From contig NZ_SELO01000001.1 of assembly GCF_004146235.1 (NCBI RefSeq), forward strand, positions 124,001 to 188,000: DNA of 64,000 nucleotides, given 5' to 3'. The stretch comes from Tropicimonas sp. IMCC6043. Its GTDB lineage: Bacteria > Pseudomonadota > Alphaproteobacteria > Rhodobacterales > Rhodobacteraceae. Each line of letters starts with the position of its first letter. The first letter of the stretch is position 1. Positions 44,084 to 53,296 of the stretch are shown here, piece after piece. The position numbers and the translations under genes are program-made. The notes below the pieces were generated by a model. The model saw only the letters and a program-made list of their open reading frames with translations, did no database searches and was not told the DNA's origin.

Positions 44084-45841
44084 ATGTCCAAGCGTGCGCG
44101 CCCGTTTGATCCGGTCGAGGAGCCGAAACCCTGGCGTCTGCGTCTCGTCGCGGCGCTGATCCTCCTTGCGGCCGGCGTCACGCTCTACGCCACCAATATC
44201 CTGCTCACCGACCGCTTCACCGAGACGACGCGCAACCGCGCCGAACTGCGGCTCGCGCTCTATTCCGGTAACGTGATCAGCGAATTGCAGCGGACCTCGG
44301 TGGTTCCGCTCCTATTGGCGCAGGACCCGGCGCTAATCGGGGCGCTGAACTCGGACGATTATACCCAGAGCTCCCAGCGTCTGATCTCGTTCAAGGACGA
44401 GATCGGCGCGGCCTCGCTGATGATGCTCGATGCCGACGGACGTGTGGTGGCCGCGACCGACCGCAGCCGGATCGGCTCGCAGCATCGCGAGGCGGCCTAT
44501 TTCATCGACGCCATCCGCGCCAGTGACACGGTCTTCTCTGTGGTCGAGCTCGAAACCGGGGCCTACAATTTCACCTATTCCCGCAAGATCATGTCGGATC
44601 GCGAGACGGTCGGCGTCATCGTGGTCGAGGTCGATCTGCAGAAATTCGAGAATGCGTGGGCCGGGATCGCCGACGCCGTGCTGGTGACCGACAGCGAGGG
44701 CAAGATCGTGCTGGCGACCGAACCGCGCTGGCGCGGCCGGTCCGAGGCAGAGGCGCTGGCGGCGCAATCGGCGCCCTCCGCGATCGCGCGGGCGCTCTAT
44801 GCCACGACCGACTGGACGCTGGCGATGCCCGACGCCTACATCCTCGGCGAGGCGGTGATGCGATCGGAAGCGCGGATTCCGTTCCGCGGCTGGCGGATCG
44901 TCGGCTTCACCACCTATGCCTCGGTGCGCGAGCGGGTGAACGGTGTGCTTGCACTCGAGATCATGGGATTCGCGCTGCTGCTCGCCGCGGCCTTCTATTT
45001 CATGTCGCGCAAGGCGCAGTCGCGCTCGCGGCTGTTCCAGCGGGAGAGCGCGGAGTTGCGGGCGCTGAACCTGCGGTTGCAACGCGAGATGGCCGAGCGG
45101 GAGAAGGCCGAAAAGAACCTCGAAGTGGCCGAACAGACCCTGGCGCAGAGCTCCAAGCTCGCGGCCCTGGGCGAGATGTCGGCTTCGGTCAGCCACGAGC
45201 TCAACCAGCCGCTGGCCGCGATGAAAACCTATCTCGCCGGCGCGCGCCTGTTGCTGCAGCGCAAGCGCGTGGAGGAGGCGCTCTCCTCCTTCCAGCGCAT
45301 CGACGACCTGATCGGCCGGATGGGTGCGATCACCCGCCAGCTCAAGAGCTACGCCCGCAAGGGCGAGGAGGCGTTCGAGCCGCTCGACATGCGCGAGGCG
45401 GTCTCCGAGGCGCTGTCGATGATGGAGCCGCAACTCAAGAGCCGCCGGATTGCGATCACCCGGACGATGCCGGCCGAGCCGGTGACCGTCCTGGTTGACC
45501 GTCTTCGGCTCGAGCAGGTCTTTATCAATCTTTTCCGCAACGCGATCGACGCCACGCGAGAGACGCCGGAGCCGCAGATCGAACTGTTCCTGTCGGCCGG
45601 CGAGACCGCGGTTCTGAGCGTGCGCGACAACGGGCACGGCATTGCGGATCTCGACTCGCTCTTCGAGCCTTTCTACACAACCAAGCAGCCCGGCGACGGG
45701 GTGGGGCTCGGCCTCGCCATCTCCTCGGGCATCGTTGCCGATTTCGGCGGACGGCTGACCGCGCGCAATTCCACGCAGGGCGGGGCGGTCTTCGAGGTGC
45801 AGATTCCGATCCATGCGGCGCGCGCCGCCGCGGCGGAATGA
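44084..45841 (+). CDS. dctB: C4-dicarboxylate transport sensor histidine kinase
   Basis: A 585-residue DctB-type kinase. A first membrane helix (about 22-40), a periplasmic PDC sensor domain (about 42-285) and a second helix (about 290-308) are followed by a coiled coil. The HisKA motif is SASVSHELNQPLAAMKTYLA with phospho-acceptor His371; ATPase motifs are NLFRNAIDATRE, VRDNGHGI and GVGLGLAISSGI. It would phosphorylate the adjacent DctD-like regulator in response to succinate, malate or fumarate. Dicarboxylate transporter genes are not in view. A TTG two codons upstream is a weaker start. Confidence 0.9.
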   Translation: MSKRARPFDPVEEPKPWRLRLVAALILLAAGVTLYATNILLTDRFTETTRNRAELRLALYSGNVISELQRTSVVPLLLAQDPALIGALNSDDYTQSSQRLISFKDEIGAASLMMLDADGRVVAATDRSRIGSQHREAAYFIDAIRASDTVFSVVELETGAYNFTYSRKIMSDRETVGVIVVEVDLQKFENAWAGIADAVLVTDSEGKIVLATEPRWRGRSEAEALAAQSAPSAIARALYATTDWTLAMPDAYILGEAVMRSEARIPFRGWRIVGFTTYASVRERVNGVLALEIMGFALLLAAAFYFMSRKAQSRSRLFQRESAELRALNLRLQREMAEREKAEKNLEVAEQTLAQSSKLAALGEMSASVSHELNQPLAAMKTYLAGARLLLQRKRVEEALSSFQRIDDLIGRMGAITRQLKSYARKGEEAFEPLDMREAVSEALSMMEPQLKSRRIAITRTMPAEPVTVLVDRLRLEQVFINLFRNAIDATRETPEPQIELFLSAGETAVLSVRDNGHGIADLDSLFEPFYTTKQPGDGVGLGLAISSGIVADFGGRLTARNSTQGGAVFEVQIPIHAARAAAAE

Positions 45842-45872
45842 GACGGGCGGAGGGCCCGAGGGAGGAGCCGGC

Positions 45873-47204
45873 ATGGCCAAGGCAATGAAGATCGCGATCG
45901 TCGACGACGAGATGGACATGCGCCAGTCGATCAGCCAGTGGCTCGCGCTCTCCGGTTTCGATACCGAGAGCTTCGCCACCGCCGAGGAGGCGCTGAAACG
46001 GATCGGCCCCGACTACCCCGGGGTCGTGATCTCCGACGTTCGCATGCCGGGGATGGACGGCATGGCTTTCCTGAAGCGGCTGATGAGCCAGGATTCGGCA
46101 ATGCCTGTCATAATCATCACCGGCCATGGCGACGTGCCGATGGCGGTCGAGGCGATGCGGATGGGGGCGTTCGACTTTCTCGAGAAGCCGTTCAACCCCG
46201 ACAAGATGACCGAGCTTGCCAAGCGCGCGACGCAAAAGCGGCGGCTGGCGCTCGACGCCCGCGCGCTCCGGCGCGACCTCTCGGGCGGGGCGCAGATCAT
46301 GGACAAGCTGATCGGCGCCAGCCCGGCGATGGAGCGGCTCCGCGAGGACATCCTCGATCTCGGCCAGGCAGATGGTCACGTGCTGATCGACGGCGAGACC
46401 GGGACCGGCAAGACGCTGGCGGCGCATGCGCTGCACGCGGTCGGCGCGCGGGCGTCCAAGCCCTTCGTTCTGGTGCAATGCGGCGCCTATGCCGAGGAGG
46501 AGATGGCGGCGAAGCTCTTCGAGGGGGACCCGGATGCGGGGCTGCTGCCTCTGGTCGAGCAGGCCCGCGGCGGCACGCTCTGCCTTGAGGATGTCGAGGC
46601 GCTCAGCCCCAACGTTCAGGCGCGGCTCCTGACCTTCATCAACGATCAGGGAGCGCCGGCCGAGACCCGGATCGTCGCGGTGTCGAACCTCCAAGAGCAG
46701 GGCAAGACCAGCGAGGATGCGCTCCGTCCGGACCTGTTCTACCGGCTGGCCGCCATGCGGATCACCCTGCCGCCGCTGCGCCAGCGCGGCGAGGATATCC
46801 TGCAGCTCTTCACCCGGTTCGCCGAGCAGTTCGCCGAGGAATACGGCTGCGAGTCGCCGGAAGTCGGCGCGCAGGAAGCCGCGCAGCTCCTGCAGGCACC
46901 CTGGCCGGGCAATGTGCGCCAGCTCATCAACGTGTCCGAACGCGCGGTGCTGCAGAACCGGCGCGGCTCGGGCACTATCGCCTCTCTGCTGATGGCCGAG
47001 AGCGACACGATCGAGCCGGTGATGACCACCGAGGGCAAACCGCTCAAGGAATATGTCGAAGCCTTCGAGCGGATGCTGATCGACAACACGATGCGTCGCC
47101 ACAAGGGCTCGATCGTGGCGGTGATGGACGAGCTCTGCCTGCCGCGGCGAACGCTCAACGAGAAAATGGCGAAATACGGGTTGCAGCGGTCAGACTACCT
47201 CTGA
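45873..47204 (+). CDS. dctD: DctD-like response regulator lacking the GAFTGA loop
   Basis: A 443-residue NtrC-family regulator: receiver domain (1-125, phospho-acceptor Asp55 in VISDVRMPGMDG), AAA+ domain (about 145-375) with Walker A GETGTGKT (174-181), and a Fis-type DNA-binding domain (about 395-443, LCLPRRTLNEKMAKYGL). The stretch that should hold the sigma-54 contact GAFTGA (about 211-235) reads MAAKLFEGDPDAGLLPLVEQ instead, and Walker B is LCLED rather than the usual LDE. It therefore probably does not activate sigma-54 polymerase. It is 31 bp after dctB. Confidence 0.9.
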   Translation: MAKAMKIAIVDDEMDMRQSISQWLALSGFDTESFATAEEALKRIGPDYPGVVISDVRMPGMDGMAFLKRLMSQDSAMPVIIITGHGDVPMAVEAMRMGAFDFLEKPFNPDKMTELAKRATQKRRLALDARALRRDLSGGAQIMDKLIGASPAMERLREDILDLGQADGHVLIDGETGTGKTLAAHALHAVGARASKPFVLVQCGAYAEEEMAAKLFEGDPDAGLLPLVEQARGGTLCLEDVEALSPNVQARLLTFINDQGAPAETRIVAVSNLQEQGKTSEDALRPDLFYRLAAMRITLPPLRQRGEDILQLFTRFAEQFAEEYGCESPEVGAQEAAQLLQAPWPGNVRQLINVSERAVLQNRRGSGTIASLLMAESDTIEPVMTTEGKPLKEYVEAFERMLIDNTMRRHKGSIVAVMDELCLPRRTLNEKMAKYGLQRSDYL

Positions 47205-47322
47205 CAGGCGCGTCACCGCAACGGAGCGAGACGGCGTGCCCCTGTCATGCATCCCGGTGACGGCCGCGCACCTGGCGACCGATGGCTGGCACGCATGGGA
47301 GACAGTTTAGCCGTAACCCGGA

Positions 47323-47991
47323 TCATACGGGTATCACCGGAGCGCCGGCGATATTGAGCGCGACGGCAATGAAGAATAGCACGCTGCCGGCTAGAACGAA
47401 CACGTGCCAGATGGTGTTGTGGAACGGCAGGCGCTCGAGCAGGAAGAAGGCCACACCAATGGTGTAGAGCGCGCCGCCGACGATCATCAGAACCAGGATG
47501 GAGGTCGGCAGCCCCGCCAGCATCCAACCGCCGGCCCAGACCGCGGCCCAGCCCATCGCGAGGTAAAGCGTCAGGGCGAACCAGCGAAACCGGTCGGGCG
47601 CGGCGAATTTCAGCACCGAACCGATCGCCGCCGACCCCCAGAGACCGGCGAGAAACCCCGGGGCAGGGATGCCCGACAGCAGCACGAAGGGCGTATAGGT
47701 GCCGGCAATCTTGACGTAGATCCCCGAATGGTCGAGCCGCCGCAGCAGGCCGCTCCATCGCGCATTGTCCGTCATGTTGTAGAGCGCCGAAAAGGTCAGC
47801 ATCAGGAGCAGAGAGGCTCCATAGACACTGGCGCCGACAATCGCCGCAGTCTCGGTCCGAAACAGGGCCGCGAGGGTTATCAGCGCCGGCACAGCCAACA
47901 CGGCCGCAACGAGACCGACGACATGCACGGCGCCGTCGCTCAACCTTTCGGCCCGGCTGTAGGCCGGTCGGATTTGTGCGATGGGGAACAT
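47323..47991 (-). CDS. Hemolysin III (HlyIII/PAQR) family membrane protein
   Basis: A 222-residue seven-helix membrane protein of the HlyIII/YqfA/PAQR family. Conserved residues appear in AERLSDGAVHVVGLVAA, FSALYNMTDNARWSGLLRRL, LDHSGIYVKIAGTYTPF and LPFHNTIWHVFVLAGS, giving the metal-site His, Asp and two C-terminal His. Physiological role in bacteria is not settled. The start MFPIAQIRPAYSRAERL is preferred to far upstream ATGs. It converges on dctD and diverges from rne. Confidence 0.88.
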   Translation of the reverse strand: MFPIAQIRPAYSRAERLSDGAVHVVGLVAAVLAVPALITLAALFRTETAAIVGASVYGASLLLMLTFSALYNMTDNARWSGLLRRLDHSGIYVKIAGTYTPFVLLSGIPAPGFLAGLWGSAAIGSVLKFAAPDRFRWFALTLYLAMGWAAVWAGGWMLAGLPTSILVLMIVGGALYTIGVAFFLLERLPFHNTIWHVFVLAGSVLFFIAVALNIAGAPVIPV

Positions 47992-48498
47992 GTTTTTCAG
48001 TTTACGACAAAGGCGGCGATGCAGCAATGCTGATGCGGAACAGGCCGCGCGGAGCGGGGCAGGGACCCGCAATTGGCCATACCCTGTCCGAAAGGCGCAG
48101 TTTCCGATTGTGTTGTCCCCGTTCCTGCCGATATGGTCGGCGGTATCGGTCTTTCGAGCGAGGCATGGATCTCCCCGTCGGATCGCACCAAATTTCACTG
48201 GACCAATCCTGGGCAGGCCGATCGCCGCCAGGCGGGACAGCGTAACCGGTCAGGTTGGACCAAGGCCCGCGGCAAGCCCGGGCGGAAACACGCAGATTGG
48301 TGCCCCGCGCGATGCGTGGCGGCATCGGAGAAGAAGAACCGCGATGGAACGCGCGCAGGACATTGACAGGGCAGGCAGGACGCAGTCTGGCGTCGCTGTT
48401 CCCTTGGCCACGCCCGCCGTTCCCGCCTCAGCACAGAGCCCCGAACGACTGGCTGCGCCTGACCGGACGCTGGCCCCGCCGGGGTGCGAAAGACTTAC
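47992..48498 (+). other. Divergent hlyIII-rne spacer and long rne leader
   Basis: About 507 bp without a supported gene. The rne side has a perfect -35 hexamer TTGACA at 48363-48368 with a weak -10 region 17-18 bp on (48386-48391), which would give a leader of about 100 nt; other promoters farther upstream are possible. RNase E leaders are known sites of autoregulation in other bacteria. Short open frames here lack ribosome-binding sites and recognisable sequence. Confidence 0.5.
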
Positions 48499-51400
48499 AT
48501 GGCAAACAAGATGCTCATCGACGCCACGCATGCGGAAGAGACCCGCGTTGTCGTGGTGGACGGTAACAAGGTTGACGAGTTCGATTTCGAGACCGTCAAC
48601 AAGCGCCAACTCGCCGGCAATATCTATCTCGCAAAGGTAACGCGGGTCGAGCCGTCTCTGCAGGCGGCCTTTGTCGATTACGGCGGCAACCGGCACGGCT
48701 TCCTCGCTTTCTCGGAAATCCATCCCGACTATTACCAGATTCCGGTAGCGGACCGCGAGGCGCTGCTTGCCGAGGAGCGGGAGATGAACCGCGACGAGGA
48801 GGAGGAGGACGCCGAGGAGCCGAAGAAATCCCGCTCGCGCGGACGGCGGTCGCGGTCGCGGCAGCGTGGCCGTGAGGATGCGGCTGAGGCGGAAACGCGG
48901 AGCGGCGGGATCGAGGGCATGGATGTCGTCGATTTCGGCGAGGAGTCCGAAGCCGAAATGCTGTTGCGCCCGGTCGACGTGATCGAGGACGGAAGCGCAC
49001 CGGTGACCGTGGAGGTGGCCGAAGCGCCGGTGGAGGACGCTCCGGAGACGGATGGCGGCGCCAGCGCCTTGGTCGAAGGTTCGGAAGAGTCGACGGATGG
49101 TGCGGATGCGCTGCAAGATGCTGCGCAGGAACCGGCTGCAGATGCGCCGGAAGAGCCCGCCAACGCTGAAACGCCCGACACCGAAGCGGAAAAGCCTGAC
49201 ACCGAAGAAGACTCCGGCAAGTGGATGGCCGCGCGTCTCGAGGATGAGGCGGCCGATATCGTGACCTCGGACGCGACTGTCGAAGAGGACGCCGAGGCGC
49301 AACCCGATGGCGAGTTTGCGGCCGATCAGCCCGCTGACGAACCGGCTGACGAACCGGAATCAGTTTCCGAGGACACGCCGGAGTTGGGGGCAGAGGCCGC
49401 ACAAGCGGATCCCGAGGACAGCGCGACGGATACGGACGCGAAAGGGTCCGACGAGGCTGAGTCGGTGTCCGCCGACGAGGCGGACGAGGAAGACGAAGGC
49501 CCCGGCCAAGACATCGAGTCGGTGGCCGAGGAGGACGTCCAGGAGGAGATCCGCCGTCCGCGCAAGCCCAGGATGCGGCGCTACAAGATCCAGGAAGTGA
49601 TCAAGGTCCGGCAGATCATGCTGGTGCAGGTGGTCAAGGAAGAGCGCGGCAACAAGGGCGCGGCGCTGACGACTTACCTGAGCCTTGCCGGCCGCTACTG
49701 CGTGCTCATGCCCAACACCGCGCGCGGCGGCGGCATCTCCCGCAAGATCACCAATGCCGTGGATCGCAAGAAGCTCAAGGAGATTGCGAGCGAGATCGAT
49801 GTTCCGGACGGAGCCGGGCTTATCATTCGCACTGCGGGCGCCAAGCGCTCGAAGGCTGAGATCAAGCGAGACTACGAATATCTCAAGCGTCTCTGGGAGC
49901 AGATCCGCGAACTGACGCTGAAGAGCATCGCTCCGGCGCCGATCTATGAGGAAGGCAACCTCATAAAGCGGTCGATCCGCGATCTCTACAACCGCGACAT
50001 CGACGAGGTCTTCGTCGAGGGCGAGGCCGGGTATCGCGTGGCCAAGGACTTCATGAAGATGATCATGCCGTCCCACGCCAAGAACGTGAAGCTCTACCAG
50101 GGACCGATGCCGCTTTTCGCGCGCTACCAGGTCGAGAGCTACCTTGCGGCGATGTTCAACCCCGTCGTGCAGCTCAAGTCGGGCGGCTATATCGTCATTG
50201 GGGTGACAGAGGCGCTGGTGGCGATCGACGTGAACTCCGGCCGGGCCACCAAGGAGGGCTCGATCGAGGAGACGGCGCTCAAGACCAATCTCGAGGCGGC
50301 CGAGGAGGTCGCCCGCCAGCTCCGGCTGCGCGACCTCGCGGGGCTCATCGTGATCGATTTCATCGACATGGAGGAGCGCAAGAACAACGCCGCCGTCGAA
50401 AAGCGATTCAAGGAAAAGCTGAAGACCGACCGCGCGCGCATCCAGGTCGGCCGGATTTCCGGCTTCGGCCTGATGGAGATGAGCCGCCAGCGGCTGCGGC
50501 CCGGCATGCTGGAGGCGACCACACAACCGTGCCCGGCCTGCCACGGCACCGGCCTCCTGCGCTCCAGTGACAGCATCGGCCTGCAGATCCTGCGCCAGCT
50601 TGAGGAAGAAGGCGGCCGGCGGCGATCGCGCGAGGTTCTGGTCAGGGCGCCGGTGGCGATCTGCAACTTCCTGATGAACCAGAAGCGCGAGCACATCGCA
50701 CATATCGAGGCGCAGTATGGCATGGCCGTCCGCGTCGAGGCCGATCCCACCCTCATTCCGCCCGATTTCTCGATCGAGAAGTTCAAGACGGCGACACGCT
50801 CGGTGCCCGAACCCTCGGCGCCGGTGATCTCCGTCGATACGTCCGACATGCCCGATTTCGAAGAGGAACTGGAAGACGCCGCCGATACGCAAGTCGTTGA
50901 GGCACCGGACTCCGAAAGCACGGAGGACGACGAAGGTTCGCCGAAGAAGAAGCGTCGGCGTCGTCGGCGGCGGCGCGGCGGCAGTTCGAGCGACGAGGGA
51001 CAATCCGACGAGTCGAACGGCCAGTCCTCCGAGAGCGCGGATGAGGCGCAGTCCGAAGACGCGTCCGCCGAGAGCGATGATGAGTCCGAGGACAAGAAAC
51101 CGTCCCGCACGCGGCGGCGGCGGTCGCGGAGGAAGAAATCGTCCGAGAATGGCGAGGACGGTCAGGAGACCGCGCCGGAGGCTGCTGAAGACGAGACTGA
51201 CGCGGCGCCCGAGCCGGACTCCGACGGGAACTCCGGGAATGACGCACCGGCCGAACTCGTCGCGGGTGCAGCCGCGCCCGAAGCCGGCGAGGCCGCTCCT
51301 GCAGTCGAGGAACCGGCAGAGGCGTCTGCCGACGATGTTTCCGAACAGGCGGTAACGGCAGAAGAGGAGTCTCCGGACGCCGTGACTGCCGCCCCGGACG

Positions 51401-51552
51401 AGGCCGTCGCAGCGGAGACGGCCGAGGCCGAAGAGGTGGCCGTCGCGGAGGCCGAAAGCCCGGCGCCCGAAGCGGCTCCGGATAAGACCGAGCCGGAAGC
51501 CGAAGAGTCCTCGGCGCCCAAACGGCGCGGCTGGTGGTCGGTCGGACGCTGA
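48499..51552 (+). CDS. rne: Ribonuclease E
   Basis: A 1017-residue endoribonuclease that starts mRNA decay and processes rRNA and tRNA. The N-terminus MANKMLIDATHAEETRVVVV and the S1 domain are recognisable, but the S1 domain is split by an acidic insert of about 260 residues (about 94-355). Catalytic Asp577 (AIDVNSGRAT) and Asp620 (IVIDFIDMEE) and the zinc-link CPACHGTG (Cys678, Cys681) are intact. The C-terminal third is acidic with Arg-rich patches (KKKRRRRRRRRGG, RTRRRRSRRKK) for RNA and partner binding, and ends RRGWWSVGR. Confidence 0.95.
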   Translation: MANKMLIDATHAEETRVVVVDGNKVDEFDFETVNKRQLAGNIYLAKVTRVEPSLQAAFVDYGGNRHGFLAFSEIHPDYYQIPVADREALLAEEREMNRDEEEEDAEEPKKSRSRGRRSRSRQRGREDAAEAETRSGGIEGMDVVDFGEESEAEMLLRPVDVIEDGSAPVTVEVAEAPVEDAPETDGGASALVEGSEESTDGADALQDAAQEPAADAPEEPANAETPDTEAEKPDTEEDSGKWMAARLEDEAADIVTSDATVEEDAEAQPDGEFAADQPADEPADEPESVSEDTPELGAEAAQADPEDSATDTDAKGSDEAESVSADEADEEDEGPGQDIESVAEEDVQEEIRRPRKPRMRRYKIQEVIKVRQIMLVQVVKEERGNKGAALTTYLSLAGRYCVLMPNTARGGGISRKITNAVDRKKLKEIASEIDVPDGAGLIIRTAGAKRSKAEIKRDYEYLKRLWEQIRELTLKSIAPAPIYEEGNLIKRSIRDLYNRDIDEVFVEGEAGYRVAKDFMKMIMPSHAKNVKLYQGPMPLFARYQVESYLAAMFNPVVQLKSGGYIVIGVTEALVAIDVNSGRATKEGSIEETALKTNLEAAEEVARQLRLRDLAGLIVIDFIDMEERKNNAAVEKRFKEKLKTDRARIQVGRISGFGLMEMSRQRLRPGMLEATTQPCPACHGTGLLRSSDSIGLQILRQLEEEGGRRRSREVLVRAPVAICNFLMNQKREHIAHIEAQYGMAVRVEADPTLIPPDFSIEKFKTATRSVPEPSAPVISVDTSDMPDFEEELEDAADTQVVEAPDSESTEDDEGSPKKKRRRRRRRRGGSSSDEGQSDESNGQSSESADEAQSEDASAESDDESEDKKPSRTRRRRSRRKKSSENGEDGQETAPEAAEDETDAAPEPDSDGNSGNDAPAELVAGAAAPEAGEAAPAVEEPAEASADDVSEQAVTAEEESPDAVTAAPDEAVAAETAEAEEVAVAEAESPAPEAAPDKTEPEAEESSAPKRRGWWSVGR

Positions 51553-51571
51553 ACCGGATCACATGGTCCTG

Positions 51572-51609
51572 CGGGCCGGGGTGACGGAGTCCGCCCCGGC
51601 CCGAATTCT
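51572..51609 (+). terminator. Stem-loop after rne
   Basis: CGGGCCGGGG (51572-51581) pairs perfectly with CCCCGGCCCG (51594-51603) across a 12-nt loop that itself contains CGGA/TCCG. It lies 20 bp after the rne stop and is followed by AATTCTG rather than a clean U-run, so termination may be partial or Rho-assisted. Confidence 0.6.
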
Positions 51610-51695
51610 GTCCGGCGACCGCGAAAATTGTGGGGTATCATATTACCATAATTCTAACGTGCTGAAATGCTGCAAAAATTCTGGAAAGTTCGCGC

Positions 51696-51723
51696 TTGAC
51701 CCGCTCGATGAAATCCTTAGAAC
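51696..51723 (+). promoter_or_regulatory. Candidate promoter of rplM-rpsI
   Basis: TTGACC (51696-51701) and TAGAAC (51718-51723) are spaced 16 bp and lie about 60 bp before the rplM ATG, just downstream of an unusually AT-rich stretch (51627-51690) that could serve as an UP element. Assignment rests on sequence match only. Confidence 0.55.
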
Positions 51724-51785
51724 CGGCCCATCCAGAGGGTCACGGCACGCCGGCGCCCCCGATCGACCGAACAAAGAGCAAGACG

Positions 51786-52244
51786 ATGAAAACCTACACC
51801 GCAACACCGGCGGAGATCGAAAAGAAATGGATCATCATCGACGCCGAGGGCGTCGTGCTGGGCCGTCTCGCCTCGATCGTCGCCAACCGGCTGCGTGGCA
51901 AGCACAAGCCGACCTTCACCCCGCATATGGACATGGGCGACAATGTCATCGTGATCAACGCCGAGAAGGTGCAGATCACCGGCAACAAGCGCGCCAAGCC
52001 GAACTACTGGCACACCGGCTATCCGGGTGGCATCAAGTCCCGGACGACCGGCCAGATCCTCGAGGGCAAGTATCCCGAGCGCGTGATCACCCAGGCCGTC
52101 AAGCGCATGCTGCCGGGCAATCGGCTGAGCCGCCAGCAGATGACCAATCTGCGCGTCTATGCAGGCGCGGAGCATCCGCATGAGGCCCAGCAGCCGCAGG
52201 TGCTCGACGTCAAGTCCATGAACAAGAAGAACACCCGGAGCTGA
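51786..52244 (+). CDS. rplM: 50S ribosomal protein L13
   Basis: A 152-residue uL13. Diagnostic stretches: [40 protein letters not shown], and [19 protein letters not shown]. The start [15 protein letters not shown] follows GAGCAAGACG. It is the first gene of the universal rplM-rpsI pair, with rpsI 5 bp downstream. It also acts in ribosome assembly as an early-binding protein. Confidence 0.97.
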   Translation: MKTYTATPAEIEKKWIIIDAEGVVLGRLASIVANRLRGKHKPTFTPHMDMGDNVIVINAEKVQITGNKRAKPNYWHTGYPGGIKSRTTGQILEGKYPERVITQAVKRMLPGNRLSRQQMTNLRVYAGAEHPHEAQQPQVLDVKSMNKKNTRS

Positions 52245-52249
52245 GGACC

Positions 52250-52738
52250 ATGGTCGAAGAAATCAAATCCCTCGCCGAGCTGAACGAAGTTGCCGAAGGC
52301 ACCGCTCCGGTCGTCGAAGAGCTTGTCAACCGCGAGCCCGTGCGCGACGAACTCGGCCGCTCCTATGCCACCGGCAAGCGGAAGGACGCGGTTGCCCGCG
52401 TCTGGATCAAGCCCGGTTCCGGCAAGGTGACGGTGAATGGCCGCGACATCGCAGTCTATTTCGCGCGGCCGGTGCAGCAGCTGATCCTGAACCAGCCGTT
52501 CCAGGTTGCCGGCGTCGTCGGCGAGTTCGACGTGGTCGCGACCGTCAAGGGCGGCGGCCTCTCCGGCCAGGCCGGTGCAGTCAAGCACGGCATCTCCAAG
52601 GCGTTGCAGCTCTACGATCCGGGTCTGCGCGCGTCGCTCAAGGCCGCGGGCTTCCTGACCCGCGACTCCCGCGTCGTCGAGCGCAAGAAGTTCGGCCGCC
52701 GCAAGGCCCGCCGGAGCTTCCAGTTCTCCAAGCGCTGA
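52250..52738 (+). CDS. rpsI: 30S ribosomal protein S9
   Basis: A 162-residue uS9 with an N-terminal extension of about 35 residues rich in Glu. The core [20 protein letters not shown], the [20 protein letters not shown] loop and the C-terminus [17 protein letters not shown], whose last residues reach the P-site tRNA, are all intact. It is followed by a strong terminator. Confidence 0.97.
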   Translation: MVEEIKSLAELNEVAEGTAPVVEELVNREPVRDELGRSYATGKRKDAVARVWIKPGSGKVTVNGRDIAVYFARPVQQLILNQPFQVAGVVGEFDVVATVKGGGLSGQAGAVKHGISKALQLYDPGLRASLKAAGFLTRDSRVVERKKFGRRKARRSFQFSKR

Positions 52739-52764
52739 CCAGCGCAGAAGCACTTTGTTTCAGG

Positions 52765-52800
52765 AAACGGGCCACCACATCGGTGGCCCGTTTTCAGTTT
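52765..52800 (+). terminator. Intrinsic terminator of rplM-rpsI
   Basis: AAACGGGCCACC (52765-52776) pairs perfectly with GGTGGCCCGTTT (52782-52793) across a 5-nt loop, followed by TTCAGTTT. This 12-bp stem with an A-tract and T-tract is a strong Rho-independent terminator, 27 bp after the rpsI stop. Confidence 0.92.
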
Positions 52801-52888
52801 GTACCGGGTGCCGACAGACTACCGGGAGGGGCAAGCCTTGAGGCGCCCTGTCGAAGAGGCTAGCCCTGAGACATCGAGGGAGGGCGCG

Positions 52889-53296
52889 ATGCCAGGTTTG
52901 AAAGTGACATCTGCGGAGATGGTTGCGCGGGCGCGGGCGCGGATTTCCGAGATCAGCGCAGGCGAGGCGACCGGGCTCGTCGGAGACCCGGAGGTGGTCT
53001 TCGTCGACCTGCGCGACCTCCGCGAGCGTCAGAGGCTGGGCTTCATCCCGGGCGCCTTCCACTGCCCGAGGGGCATGCTGGAATTCTGGGTTGATCCCGA
53101 AAGCCGCTATTTCAAGGACGTCTTCGGCCAGCAGAAGCGGTTCGTCTTCTACTGCGCCTCCGGCTGGCGGTCGGCCCTGTCGGTGGCGGTGCTCGATGAC
53201 ATGGGGTTCCCGGCGGAACACATCCGTGAAGGGTTCACGGGTTGGGTGGAGCAGGGCGGTCCTGTCGCCTTTCCGGAGCCGAGGGCGGCGCGGTGA
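52889..53296 (+). CDS. Rhodanese-like sulfurtransferase
   Basis: A 135-residue single-domain rhodanese. The active-site loop is FYCASGWRSALS, with the catalytic Cys and the CxxxxR form common in rhodaneses. EVVFVDLRDLRERQRLGFIP and IREGFTGWVEQGGPV are family-typical. It would move sulfane sulfur to an acceptor; the physiological partner is unknown. A GAGGGAGGGCGCG ribosome-binding site fixes the start, 150 bp after rpsI and its terminator. Confidence 0.88.
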   Translation: MPGLKVTSAEMVARARARISEISAGEATGLVGDPEVVFVDLRDLRERQRLGFIPGAFHCPRGMLEFWVDPESRYFKDVFGQQKRFVFYCASGWRSALSVAVLDDMGFPAEHIREGFTGWVEQGGPVAFPEPRAAR

